Assembly (NCBI GenBank): GCA_937902315.1
Contig: CALGUG010000004.1
Coordinates: forward strand, 1 to 31,845
Reading direction: 5' to 3'
DNA: 31,845 bases
DNA from: an uncultured Chloroflexales bacterium
Lineage (GTDB): Bacteria > Chloroflexota > Chloroflexia > Chloroflexales > Chloroflexaceae
Positions 1-6,840 of the stretch are shown in pieces; the stretch's first letter is position 1; each line of letters opens with the position of its first letter. The position numbers and the translations under genes were made by a program. The notes under the pieces were generated by a model. That model saw nothing but the letters and a program-made list of their open reading frames with translations. It was not told where the DNA came from and did not search any database.

Positions 1-87
1 CGGGGGGTGAGGGCAGATAACGCTGACCGTATGTCGATTTGTGGGTAATGTACAGATTGCGGGAGAAGGGCTGGGGATGAGGGTAGG
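1..87 (+). repeat. Dispersed repeat A, copy 1 (cut by window start)
   Basis: This stretch is closely similar to 14605-14685. Both share a G-rich start (GGGGGG then GAGGGCAGATA), the block TGTGGGTAATGTACAG and the ending AGAAGGGCTGGGGATGAGGG. It is noncoding and lies downstream of the sugar-permease gene. The left boundary is unknown because the window begins inside it. It looks like a non-autonomous dispersed repeat. No function is visible. Confidence 0.75.
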
Positions 88-98
88 CTAGCCGCTCT

Positions 99-155
99 GG
101 TAGCCGAAGGCGGACGCGGTGAGGAGTGTATGGAGGGTGATGACCAAGCCGCTAG
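99..155 (-). repeat. Dispersed palindromic repeat B, copy 1
   Basis: This is one of four copies of a roughly 57-base element whose core reads GCGTCCGCCTACGGCTAT on one strand; this copy has one mismatch in the core. The other copies are at 5588-5645, 14401-14460 and 22182-22240. The far end of each copy carries a less conserved block related to GGCGGCGTGGTTTTC. All copies are intergenic, like REP-type elements. The rest of 1-293 holds repeat A and the hairpin at 182-213, with no supportable gene. Confidence 0.75.
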
Positions 156-181
156 CTAAACATAGCGCGCTATAACGCAGC

Positions 182-213
182 GAGAGGTTTCGCAATCGGG
201 GGCGAAACCTCTC
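182..213 (-). terminator. Strong hairpin downstream of the sugar-permease operon
   Basis: A perfect 12-base-pair stem (GAGAGGTTTCGC at 182-193 pairing with GCGAAACCTCTC at 202-213) encloses an 8-base loop. It lies about 80 bases beyond the last permease stop codon, where transcription of the leftward operon should end. No T-run follows on either strand. It could therefore be a factor-assisted terminator or a transcript 3' end stabiliser rather than a classical intrinsic terminator. Confidence 0.6.
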
Positions 214-293
214 TGCAAGAAAGCGATCATCATGTGGCTAGAGGAAGCTCGAACAAGGAGCGCTCCAGCTGGCTCGATGATCGTGCTGTCGCA

Positions 294-1205
294 TTAAACG
301 CCCTTCACAGCGCCCGCTGTTAGGCCCGACATAAACTGGCGCGCCGAGAGGAAGAAGATGATCATCATCGGCACGATCGCGATAGTGGCGCCCAACATCT
401 GCACGCCGATCTCTTGGCCATAGAGGTTGCGCAACGATGCCAGACCGATCGGGATCGTAAATAGCGCAGTGTTCTTCAAAATCAAAAGCGGCCAGAAGTA
501 CTCGTTCCACTTGCCCAAGAAGGTCAAGATCGCGAGCGCACCCAAGGCCGGCTTGATAATCGGCAACACAATATTCCAATAGATGCGGAATTCATGCGCT
601 CCATCGATACGAGCTGAATCCATCAGATCGGTAGGCACAGATCCTTCAATATATTGACGCATCCAGAAGAAGCCGAACGCGTTCGCAATGCCAGGAATGA
701 TCAGCGGCCACCAGGTGTCGAACCATCCGAACCAGCGCATCAGCATAAAGGACGGAATGATACCGAGCACGTTGGGAATCATCATGGTCGCAAGCATCAA
801 CATAAAGAGCACTTCGCGCCCGGGGAAGCGGAACTTCGCGAAGCCGTAGCCACCCAACGAGCAGAAGAAGAGCACTAACAGGGTAAATGAGCCTGAAACG
901 ATCAAGCTATTGATCATAATGCCCCAGATCGAGATACCCGATGTGAGGTAGAGGCGCGACATAAGCTCTTCGTAGTTCATGCTCAGCGCATGAGAAGGCA
1001 AGATCGGTGGTGGTACAACTAACAAGGTGCTCGAACGGTGGGTCGAGGCGATCACCATCCAATAAAAGGGGAAGGCCGTCGCCAATGCACCAGCGAACAA
1101 AATAAGATACAACACCACCATACCAACGGGGCCTAGCAGGCGATCGCGCTTGCTCACACGCAATTTGGGACGGGACTTAACAGCATCTCTGGTAACACTT
1201 GCCAT
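294..1205 (-). CDS. Carbohydrate ABC transporter permease, MalG/CUT1 type
   Basis: This is one of two inner-membrane subunits of a CUT1-type sugar importer. The 303-residue protein is the usual length for the family. It has about six hydrophobic segments, and the cytoplasmic EAA loop reads roughly SARIDGAHEFRIYWNIVLP, ending in the family LP signature that docks the ATPase. The ATG start at 1205 is supported by AAGGAG a few bases upstream. The gene begins 15 bases after the other permease stops, so the two are almost certainly co-transcribed. It is the last gene of the lacI, binding protein, permease, permease series. No ATPase follows, so the pair probably uses a shared MsmK/UgpC-like ATPase encoded elsewhere. 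The substrate cannot be read from the sequence. Confidence 0.93.
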   Translation of the reverse strand: MASVTRDAVKSRPKLRVSKRDRLLGPVGMVVLYLILFAGALATAFPFYWMVIASTHRSSTLLVVPPPILPSHALSMNYEELMSRLYLTSGISIWGIMINSLIVSGSFTLLVLFFCSLGGYGFAKFRFPGREVLFMLMLATMMIPNVLGIIPSFMLMRWFGWFDTWWPLIIPGIANAFGFFWMRQYIEGSVPTDLMDSARIDGAHEFRIYWNIVLPIIKPALGALAILTFLGKWNEYFWPLLILKNTALFTIPIGLASLRNLYGQEIGVQMLGATIAIVPMMIIFFLSARQFMSGLTAGAVKGV

Positions 1206-1220
1206 CGCTCTCTCCTTCGC

Positions 1221-2174
1221 TTAGTCTGTCAGATTCCGGCCCAGGAAGCGGTTATAGAAGAAGGAGAAGCCGAAAATCAGCACAAAGAGTGCAAACGACA
1301 TCGCCGAACCATAACCAAACTTCACATACTGGAACGAGGCGTTATAGATGTACATCAGGGTCGTAAGACCAGCTTGATCGGTGCCGCCCGGTGAGGTCGA
1401 TGAACCGCCAGCGCTACCGGCTGTTAATAGCAGCGGCTCTTCAAAGAGCTGCAGCGAACCGATAATCGACAAAATAACCGTAAAGGTGATGACTGGGCGC
1501 ATCAAGGGCAGGGTGATATGCCAGAAGATGTCGCGCTGTTTTGCACCGTCTACCTTGGCCGCCTCGTATAGATCGCTCGGAATGCTCTGCAGGCCTGCTA
1601 GGTAGATAATTGTGTTGTAGCCTGTCCAACGCCAGATCACCAGCAGCGCGATAGCTGGTTTGATCCACATTGCAGAGCCTAACCAGTCGATAGGCGGAAT
1701 GCCGACATAGGAGAGCAGATAGTTTAAGATACCGAAGCGCGTTCCGAACAGGGCACCGAACACAATCGCCATCGCCACCGAAGAGGCGATAACGGGCGTG
1801 AAGAAGGCGGTTCGGAAGGCATCCTTAAAGCGAATGTAGCCGCTGTTCAGGATAAAAGCAAGGATAAAGGCCAGCGAGAGCTGGGGGATCAGCGTGCCAA
1901 ACATGAGCCAAACGGTATTGAAAACCGCTTTCCACCAGATCTCATCTTGAAACAAGCGGATATAGTTTTGAAAACCCACCCAGCGTTGTTCACTGAGGCC
2001 ATCCCATTCTTTAAAGCTAAGCACAAGCGCATAGACGTTGGGAAACAGGCCAAAGATCGCATACAAAATAAAAAAGGGTGAGATGAAAAGATACGGCCAG
2101 AAACTTCGGCGTATCTCGTGCCAAAGCTCTTGATTTTTGGTTCTTTTTGCTGAAGGGATGCTGGCTGTTGCCAT
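1221..2174 (-). CDS. Carbohydrate ABC transporter permease, MalF/UgpA type
   Basis: This 317-residue protein is the second inner-membrane subunit of the sugar importer. It has a positively charged N-terminus, about six membrane spans and a very clear EAA loop (YEAAKVDGAKQRDIFWHITLP) in the C-terminal third. A Gly/Ser/Thr-rich insert (SAGGSSTSPGGTDQAG) lies between the last spans, in a periplasmic-side loop typical of this subfamily. The ATG at 2174 is preceded by a GAGG motif. It is separated from the upstream binding-protein gene by 151 bases holding two hairpins, which probably set a higher level of binding protein than of permease. It resembles MalF/LacF/UgpA in general, without a specific substrate call. 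Confidence 0.93.
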   Translation of the reverse strand: MATASIPSAKRTKNQELWHEIRRSFWPYLFISPFFILYAIFGLFPNVYALVLSFKEWDGLSEQRWVGFQNYIRLFQDEIWWKAVFNTVWLMFGTLIPQLSLAFILAFILNSGYIRFKDAFRTAFFTPVIASSVAMAIVFGALFGTRFGILNYLLSYVGIPPIDWLGSAMWIKPAIALLVIWRWTGYNTIIYLAGLQSIPSDLYEAAKVDGAKQRDIFWHITLPLMRPVITFTVILSIIGSLQLFEEPLLLTAGSAGGSSTSPGGTDQAGLTTLMYIYNASFQYVKFGYGSAMSFALFVLIFGFSFFYNRFLGRNLTD

Positions 2175-2242
2175 GGCGACCTCGCTTCGTCACGGTCACA
2201 AGCGAGCATACGCTTGTGCTAGAGCTACTATTCACCAGTGAT

Positions 2243-2272
2243 GGGCAGGGCACCACATGGGTGCCACTGCCC
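2243..2272 (-). promoter_or_regulatory. Intercistronic hairpin 2
   Basis: GGGCAG and GGCACC pair with GGTGCC and CTGCCC around a short loop, giving a stem of about 12 base pairs with one bulge. It lies between the binding-protein stop and the permease start. It is the second of two hairpins met by the leftward transcript and may stabilise the upstream mRNA or attenuate the permeases, as in malE-malF regions (inference). Confidence 0.65.
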
Positions 2273-2286
2273 TCAAACCCTGCTCA

Positions 2287-2314
2287 TTCTTCAAACGCTT
2301 TTGCGTTCGAAGAA
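2287..2314 (-). promoter_or_regulatory. Intercistronic hairpin 1
   Basis: TTCTTCAAACGC pairs with GCGTTCGAAGAA across a TTTT loop, with a single mismatch. It starts 12 bases after the binding-protein stop codon on the transcript, a classical place for an mRNA-protecting or partly terminating hairpin. No strong T-run follows on the transcript strand, so read-through into the permease genes is expected. Confidence 0.65.
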
Positions 2315-2325
2315 CGGGTGATCAA

Positions 2326-3681
2326 CTAGGCCGAGAGTCCGGGAACTTGTTTGAGCAAGGTCTCCTGAGCATCCTTCATAGCTTGAGCCGGATCCTTACC
2401 TTCCTTCATGGCCTTTGTGACCTCCGCGCCGACGATGTCGCCAGCCTCTTGGTCGTGCGGGCTGACCAAGTTGGTCGGTACTTTATCGGAGATCTCAAGC
2501 CAGATACGGAAGGCGCGCTGGCCGCCATAGAACGGCACCGGCTCGTCGTAGATCGGGTCATCCCAAGCCGGGCGATAGGCCGGGTACACGCCGGAGTTCT
2601 TGAAGATTGCGTTCTGGCCTTCAGCAGTACAGCAGATGTACTGGAGATATTTCCAAGCCGACTCCTGCTTCTTCGACTGCTCGGGGATCGAGAGGAACGA
2701 ACCACCCCAGTTGAAGTCACCGCCCGGAGCACGAATAATGCGCCACTTGCCGACCGTATCGGGATGGTCGCGAGTCATACCACCCTGCATCCAACAAGCG
2801 ATGATCATGCCGCCCAAAGCGCCCTGCTGCATAGCAGCTTGGAAGTCAGCGCCCCACCATGGCACATCGGCATCGATCTTGTTTTTGCGGAACTCAACCG
2901 CTTTCTCGAGTGCGGGAGTACCTTTCTCAACGATCACAACCTTGCCATCGCGGAACCAACCGTGGCCCTGCTGCTCGACCATCGCCGTAAAGATCTCGGT
3001 ACCAGCATCGGCCATAATCGATGTTTGAGGAGTGGCGGCCTTCAGCTTGCGACCGATCTCCATCCAGTCGTCCCAAGTCTGAACCATCTCTTGCAGTTTT
3101 TCGGGGTCGGTTTCGAGACCAGCAGCCTCAAATTTATCGACGCGATACCACACAGCCGCCGGGCCCACATCCCAGGGCATGGCAATCAAACGGCCATCAG
3201 ATGTCGATCCCTGCACCCACTTGTATTCCACCATATCGGCCTTGTACTTGGCACCCTCGGCAAATGCACCTGAAGTTAGGTCAACCAAGCCACCTTTATT
3301 GGTGAACATACCGACTTTGCCGATCTCGAGCGCACAGACATCGGGAGCGCCACTGCCTGCTGCCAAGGAGGTCAGGAGTTTTTGGTGGGTATCGTCGTAG
3401 GAGAGCTTCTTGAAGTCGACTTTGATGTTGGGGTGAAGCTTCTCAAAACCCGGGGTTGCAGCCGCCAGAGAGTCATCCCAGAACCAAACTTCAACCGTCT
3501 CCTGAGCGACTCCGAGCTGAGCCGGAGCCTCTGTATCACCGCTCGATGCCGGAGCCGAAGGGGCGCCTATGCCGCCACAGGCGCTCAAGAGACTCGCCGC
3601 GCCAATACCACCAACGCCCGCTGCCGCAATCCGTAAGAAATTACGTCGAGAAACCGTATGTTGCCCAAGCTTTTTAGCCAT
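2326..3681 (-). CDS. Extracellular sugar-binding lipoprotein of the ABC importer
   Basis: This 451-residue solute-binding protein of the CUT1 cluster captures a sugar outside the membrane and delivers it to the two permeases. The N-terminus carries a twin-arginine motif (SRRNFLRIAAAG, Arg12-Arg13) followed by a lipobox LLSAC with Cys35. It should therefore be exported folded by the Tat system and then lipid-anchored. Low-complexity Ser/Ala/Pro residues follow as a linker. The body shows the usual type-1 binding-protein features, with many surface aromatic residues. The start at 3681 is chosen because AAGGAAGGAA precedes it. A longer reading frame to 3720 lacks a good ribosome site and would bury the signal peptide. 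It lies 179 bases downstream of the repressor gene on the same strand. The ligand is unknown. Confidence 0.93.
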   Translation of the reverse strand: MAKKLGQHTVSRRNFLRIAAAGVGGIGAASLLSACGGIGAPSAPASSGDTEAPAQLGVAQETVEVWFWDDSLAAATPGFEKLHPNIKVDFKKLSYDDTHQKLLTSLAAGSGAPDVCALEIGKVGMFTNKGGLVDLTSGAFAEGAKYKADMVEYKWVQGSTSDGRLIAMPWDVGPAAVWYRVDKFEAAGLETDPEKLQEMVQTWDDWMEIGRKLKAATPQTSIMADAGTEIFTAMVEQQGHGWFRDGKVVIVEKGTPALEKAVEFRKNKIDADVPWWGADFQAAMQQGALGGMIIACWMQGGMTRDHPDTVGKWRIIRAPGGDFNWGGSFLSIPEQSKKQESAWKYLQYICCTAEGQNAIFKNSGVYPAYRPAWDDPIYDEPVPFYGGQRAFRIWLEISDKVPTNLVSPHDQEAGDIVGAEVTKAMKEGKDPAQAMKDAQETLLKQVPGLSA

Positions 3682-3860
3682 TGTGGGGTTCCTTCCTTCG
3701 TTGGAACGAGAGCTCAACAAACAAGAATCTGATAATCGCCCAGCATTTACGAGTCGATAGGGTTTACGCCTATACGCGCCATTGCGAGTTCATCACAACA
3801 GGTCGTCTCTAAAATCCGGTCCTTTTCGATCGACCGCAAGCCTCCTTTCTAGTGAAGCGT

Positions 3861-4904
3861 TTAGCTGAACGGCGGTTGACAGCTATCGCGCACTACCAAG
3901 CTTGTAGCAAGCTCGATTTGCTTTGCTGTCAGCTCTTCACCAGAGATCATGTCTAATAACAGTTCCATAGCTGTTCGGCCTATATCAAAAAGCGGCTGTC
4001 GGATGGTTGTGAGACGTGGATGAGCGTAGGCCGAAGAGGGAATATCATCGAAGCCGATCACCGATACTTCTTCAGGTATACGAATATGATGTGCTTGTAA
4101 AGCGTCGATCACACCTAAAGCGCTTACATCGTTGCAGGCAAAGATGGCGGTCGGAAGAGTATCTAAACGTAATAACTGCTCACCTGCGCGAACACCACCT
4201 TGAAATTCAAAATCACCAACACAGATCAGTTGTGGGTCGATGGGTATCCCAGCTGCTTCTAAAGCGGCACAGTAGCCCTCAACTCGACGGTCGCTGCTCA
4301 CTATGCCCGGCAGGCCGGTCACACATGCGATCCTGCGATGCCCTAAACCGATCAAATATGAGGTGGCCTCATAAGCGCCTTGCCAATTGGTCGCGCTCAC
4401 GCTCGCGCTCTCTTGAGTCTCGTCGTTAAAATCGATCACGACGTGCGGAATGGGGCGCTGGCGTACGATCGGTAAACTCTCTCGATAGGGCGAAACTAAG
4501 AGCAGGCCATCTACTATGCCATTGCTCATCTGCATCAGGTACGAAGTTTCTCGGAACGGGCGGCGGTGAGTAGTATAGAGCAATAGGTCGTAGGAGGTCG
4601 TATCAAGTGCTGTTTCGATACCGCGCACGATCTCGCTAATGTAGGCCGTACCCAGATCTTGTACCAACAGACCGATCATCTGCGAGCGGCCACCAGCCAG
4701 CATACGGGCGTGTTGGTTCACCACATAGCCCAAACGTTGCATGGCACGTAACACGCGTTCGCGTTTATCAGAGCGGACATTGTGTTTATTGTTGATGACT
4801 CGCGATACGGTGGTATATGAGACTCCCGCTTCACGAGCAACATCAATAATCGTCGGTCCACCACTACTGCGTGTTGATGCTTTTGGAGAGCTTGGCCGCG
4901 TCAT
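3861..4904 (-). CDS. LacI-family transcriptional repressor
   Basis: This 347-residue regulator has a LacI helix-turn-helix at residues 18-40 (TIIDVAREAGVSYTTVSRVI) and a hinge helix near RLGYVVNQHARMLAG. The ligand-binding core of periplasmic-binding-protein type begins near residue 75 and includes the typical IGFDDIPSSAYAHPRLTTIRQ block. Length and order match the family. The ATG at 4904 has only a weak GGTAGG ribosome site. Directly upstream are a promoter and three LacI-type operators (5073-5338), so it very probably represses itself. Since the importer genes follow on the same strand, it probably also controls them. The inducer is presumably the transported sugar or a derivative (inference). 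Confidence 0.95.
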   Translation of the reverse strand: MTRPSSPKASTRSSGGPTIIDVAREAGVSYTTVSRVINNKHNVRSDKRERVLRAMQRLGYVVNQHARMLAGGRSQMIGLLVQDLGTAYISEIVRGIETALDTTSYDLLLYTTHRRPFRETSYLMQMSNGIVDGLLLVSPYRESLPIVRQRPIPHVVIDFNDETQESASVSATNWQGAYEATSYLIGLGHRRIACVTGLPGIVSSDRRVEGYCAALEAAGIPIDPQLICVGDFEFQGGVRAGEQLLRLDTLPTAIFACNDVSALGVIDALQAHHIRIPEEVSVIGFDDIPSSAYAHPRLTTIRQPLFDIGRTAMELLLDMISGEELTAKQIELATSLVVRDSCQPPFS

Positions 4905-5072
4905 AGCCTACCACGTTCTTCACTGAAGATGAGAACAAGCATAGCAAAGCTTGCCTATACACCAGTTCAACACATAACCAAACAGATGCTAGTAAGCAAC
5001 ACAGGCTATGCGCATAGAGCCCCTGCAGCCAAATAGTCACTACACCAAAGGCTAGCGATTCCGCTTCTCAGG

Positions 5073-5086
5073 TGAAAACGATATCA
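5073..5086. promoter_or_regulatory. LacI-type operator O1
   Basis: TGAAAACGATATCA matches the LacI/GalR-family pattern TGNNANCGNTNNCA at every fixed position. It lies in the leader, about 37 bases (centre to centre) downstream of operator O2. It is a second-site candidate for roadblock or cooperative repression. Confidence 0.65.
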
Positions 5087-5109
5087 ATTTCGAAAAATTT
5101 GAAAATCAA

Positions 5110-5123
5110 TGTGAACGTTTGCA
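5110..5123. promoter_or_regulatory. LacI-type operator O2 overlapping the transcription start
   Basis: Read on the minus strand, TGCAAACGTTCACA fits TGNNANCGNTNNCA perfectly and contains the AAACGTT centre typical of LacI/PurR sites. It begins about 6 bases downstream of the proposed -10 box, so it should cover the start point. That is the classical position for a repressor operator. Confidence 0.75.
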
Positions 5124-5128
5124 AAACG

Positions 5129-5157
5129 AATTTAACATATAATATTTAAAATGTCAA
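5129..5157 (-). promoter_or_regulatory. Sigma-70-like promoter of the lacI/sugar operon
   Basis: On the minus strand TTGACA (5157-5152) is a perfect -35 box, followed after exactly 17 bases by TAAATT (5134-5129) as a -10 box with 4 of 6 consensus bases. The surroundings are strongly A/T-rich. It leaves a leader of roughly 215 bases before the repressor ATG. Confidence 0.65.
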
Positions 5158-5324
5158 GGACTTTCAAATCAAAATATTTGTTCTAGAATTATTACTAATA
5201 GCAATTAAATTAGCTTTTAACAAGCAACAGAAAGCGAACTAGCTGTCTAAAAAAACGTGACAAGCTCTGCCGCTCAGTTAAAACAATTTTTGAATAAGCA
5301 ATTTCAAAAAGCAGTGAATTTAAT

Positions 5325-5338
5325 TGAGAACGTTTTCA
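5325..5338. promoter_or_regulatory. LacI-type operator O3 (distal)
   Basis: TGAGAACGTTTTCA fits TGNNANCGNTNNCA perfectly. It lies about 215 bases upstream of O2, a spacing suited to DNA looping. No gene starts to its right within 450 bases, so it most plausibly serves the leftward promoter. Confidence 0.65.
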
Positions 5339-5514
5339 GGTAAAGATTATTACGCAGCCGTTTTCATATACCTATTCTTAACGATTCTCTAACAGCACTC
5401 CCCACAGATCTCTCTCTGATTCGTGTTACCGATGAGGTTTAAGCGAGGTTTTGTTTCGGACAATGCACCGTATAAGCGGATTGCGCAGTGAGCATCGGCT
5501 GGCAGGCATTGAAA

Positions 5515-5556
5515 CGGCTTGGTGTTTGCGCCAAGCCGGTCGCTGCGAAAGCAGCG
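5515..5556. other. Two adjacent perfect hairpins, possible structured RNA
   Basis: CGGCTTGG (5515-5522) pairs with CCAAGCCG (5531-5538) over an 8-base loop. Two bases later CGCTGC (5541-5546) pairs with GCAGCG (5551-5556) around a GAAA tetraloop. They lie inside 4905-5798, a region of almost 900 bases without a supportable gene that otherwise holds the lacI promoter and operators, repeat B and the usp terminator. No known RNA family was recognised. Confidence 0.4.
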
Positions 5557-5587
5557 AAGTGCTGCTGTACTTTCAGGCTTGGCGACT

Positions 5588-5645
5588 TGATAGCCGTAGG
5601 CGGACGCGGTGAGGACCTGTTTTGAGGGGAAAACGTAGCCGCTAG
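5588..5645 (-). repeat. Dispersed palindromic repeat B, copy 2
   Basis: This copy has the exact core (ATAGCCGTAGGCGGACGC on the plus strand), then GGTGAGGA and a downstream block ending in GTAGCCGCTAG that pairs partly with the front. It is the best copy for seeing both ends of the element. A 120-codon open frame (5389-5751) that runs through it is not credible as a gene. Confidence 0.75.
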
Positions 5646-5730
5646 AGCTGTGTAGGACTAGACTCGCTGGAGAATAGAACACTGCATGGTCTTTGCAATA
5701 ACAGAGAAGAGCGTTCTTCGGGCACAAATA

Positions 5731-5773
5731 AAACCCATACAAAGCAACCATTGAAGCGCTTGTGTATGGGTTT
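5731..5773 (-). terminator. Terminator of the universal stress protein gene
   Basis: An 11-base-pair perfect stem (TGTATGGGTTT at 5763-5773 with AAACCCATACA at 5731-5741) begins about 25 bases after the stop codon of the leftward usp gene. On the transcript the distal arm ends in GGGTTTTATTTG, giving a modest T-rich tail. The loop is about 21 bases, longer than usual. Confidence 0.65.
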
Positions 5774-5798
5774 CAGTAATGTGAAAGTAGCATACGTT

Positions 5799-6743
5799 TT
5801 AGACCATATTACGCTGATGGATGACCAACAAGGGTATGGTTGAGTGTTTCAAAACGCGGTCGGTTACACTACCCAAGGCCCAGCGCCGCCATCCGCTCGC
5901 TCCGTGGGTCGCCATTACGATCAGATCACACTGCTCACGATTGGCCGTCTCGATGATCATATCGGGCACAGAGCCGCTTGTAATAGAGGTCGAAACTTTG
6001 ATATGACGATTACCCAACGCTTTAACCGCTTGTTCCAACTGTTGCCGCACCTCAAGATAACGTGGGTCATCTTGATTCAGTTGTCGTTGCAGGCCTGTAT
6101 CGCGCAAGCTCGCGTCTAAACTACTAGGAACAACATGCACCAAGAGTATCTCGGCTGCGGCATAAAAAGCGATCTCGCGCGCATGTGGCAGGGCCTGCAT
6201 AGCGCACGACGAGCCATCGAAGGGCACCAATATGCGACGCAAGCGCGGCTGACGTACCAAGGGCATGCTGCTGCGCATCACCAACACCGGGCAAGAGGCT
6301 CGCTGAGCGACCTTCATGGTGACGCTGCCCGGCAACCAACGCTGTAAACCATTGAGGCCATGCGTCGCCATTACTATCATCGCGGCTCGCTCTCGCTCGG
6401 CTACCTCAACGATCGTCTCGGCTGGGTCGCCCAACTGAACATCGATATCGAAGGGGATATTCAAATGGCGCAAATGTTCAGCCTGAGTCGCAAGATAGGT
6501 GGCTGCAACGCTCTGTTGCTGAGATAATGGACCGCCGTATACCGTTGTTGAAGTTAGACGCGGACCGGTCAAGGAGTGCGAGAGTTCAGCCACTTCATCG
6601 CCAAAACTTGAAACAGCAACGGGTGCCGGTATAACTCGCAGCAAGTAGAGGCGCATTTTTAAGGTAGCCGCCAACATGCGCGCATAAGGTACTACTTGTT
6701 CTGCATATGTTGATCCATCTAGTGGCACAAGGATCGTTTTCAT
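5799..6743 (-). CDS. Tandem universal stress protein (two UspA domains)
   Basis: This 314-residue cytosolic protein has two UspA-type nucleotide-binding domains. The first starts with MKTILVPLDGS and ends with MATHGLNG...LPGSVTMKV near residue 150. The second starts with RRILVPFDGSS near residue 169 and ends with MATHGASG...ALGSVTDRV. Both carry the G-2X-G-9X-G-S/T phosphate-binding signature, so both could bind ATP. Such proteins modulate survival under starvation, redox or energy stress. The ATG at 6743 has GGAG 9 bases upstream. It stands alone: 97 bases separate it from the PucC-like gene upstream on the same strand, and a terminator follows it. The leader contains the palindrome TAGAAGCTTCTA (6787-6798), of unknown role. 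Confidence 0.93.
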   Translation of the reverse strand: MKTILVPLDGSTYAEQVVPYARMLAATLKMRLYLLRVIPAPVAVSSFGDEVAELSHSLTGPRLTSTTVYGGPLSQQQSVAATYLATQAEHLRHLNIPFDIDVQLGDPAETIVEVAERERAAMIVMATHGLNGLQRWLPGSVTMKVAQRASCPVLVMRSSMPLVRQPRLRRILVPFDGSSCAMQALPHAREIAFYAAAEILLVHVVPSSLDASLRDTGLQRQLNQDDPRYLEVRQQLEQAVKALGNRHIKVSTSITSGSVPDMIIETANREQCDLIVMATHGASGWRRWALGSVTDRVLKHSTIPLLVIHQRNMV

Positions 6744-6840
6744 AGTGTGCTCTCCAAAGAAGACGTCTCTTCCTAGAGTAGCACGCTAGAAGCTTCTAAA
6801 AAAAATAAAGTGATAACTATTGTGGCATTTTGACAATCAG

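Noticed and set aside
238..579. Open frame of 113 codons on the minus strand at the left end
   Set aside because: It overlaps the permease gene in another frame, runs through the hairpin zone and has no protein-like pattern.
2257..3273. Plus-strand open frame of 338 codons
   Set aside because: It is antisense to the binding-protein gene, whose family assignment and signal peptide are clear; its length reflects codon bias.
5389..5751. Minus-strand open frame of 120 codons between lacI and usp
   Set aside because: It crosses repeat B and the two hairpins, and has low-complexity, family-free sequence and no ribosome site.
6787..6798. Palindrome TAGAAGCTTCTA as a terminator of the PucC-like gene
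   Set aside because: On the leftward transcript the T-run comes before, not after, the palindrome, so it does not have terminator order.
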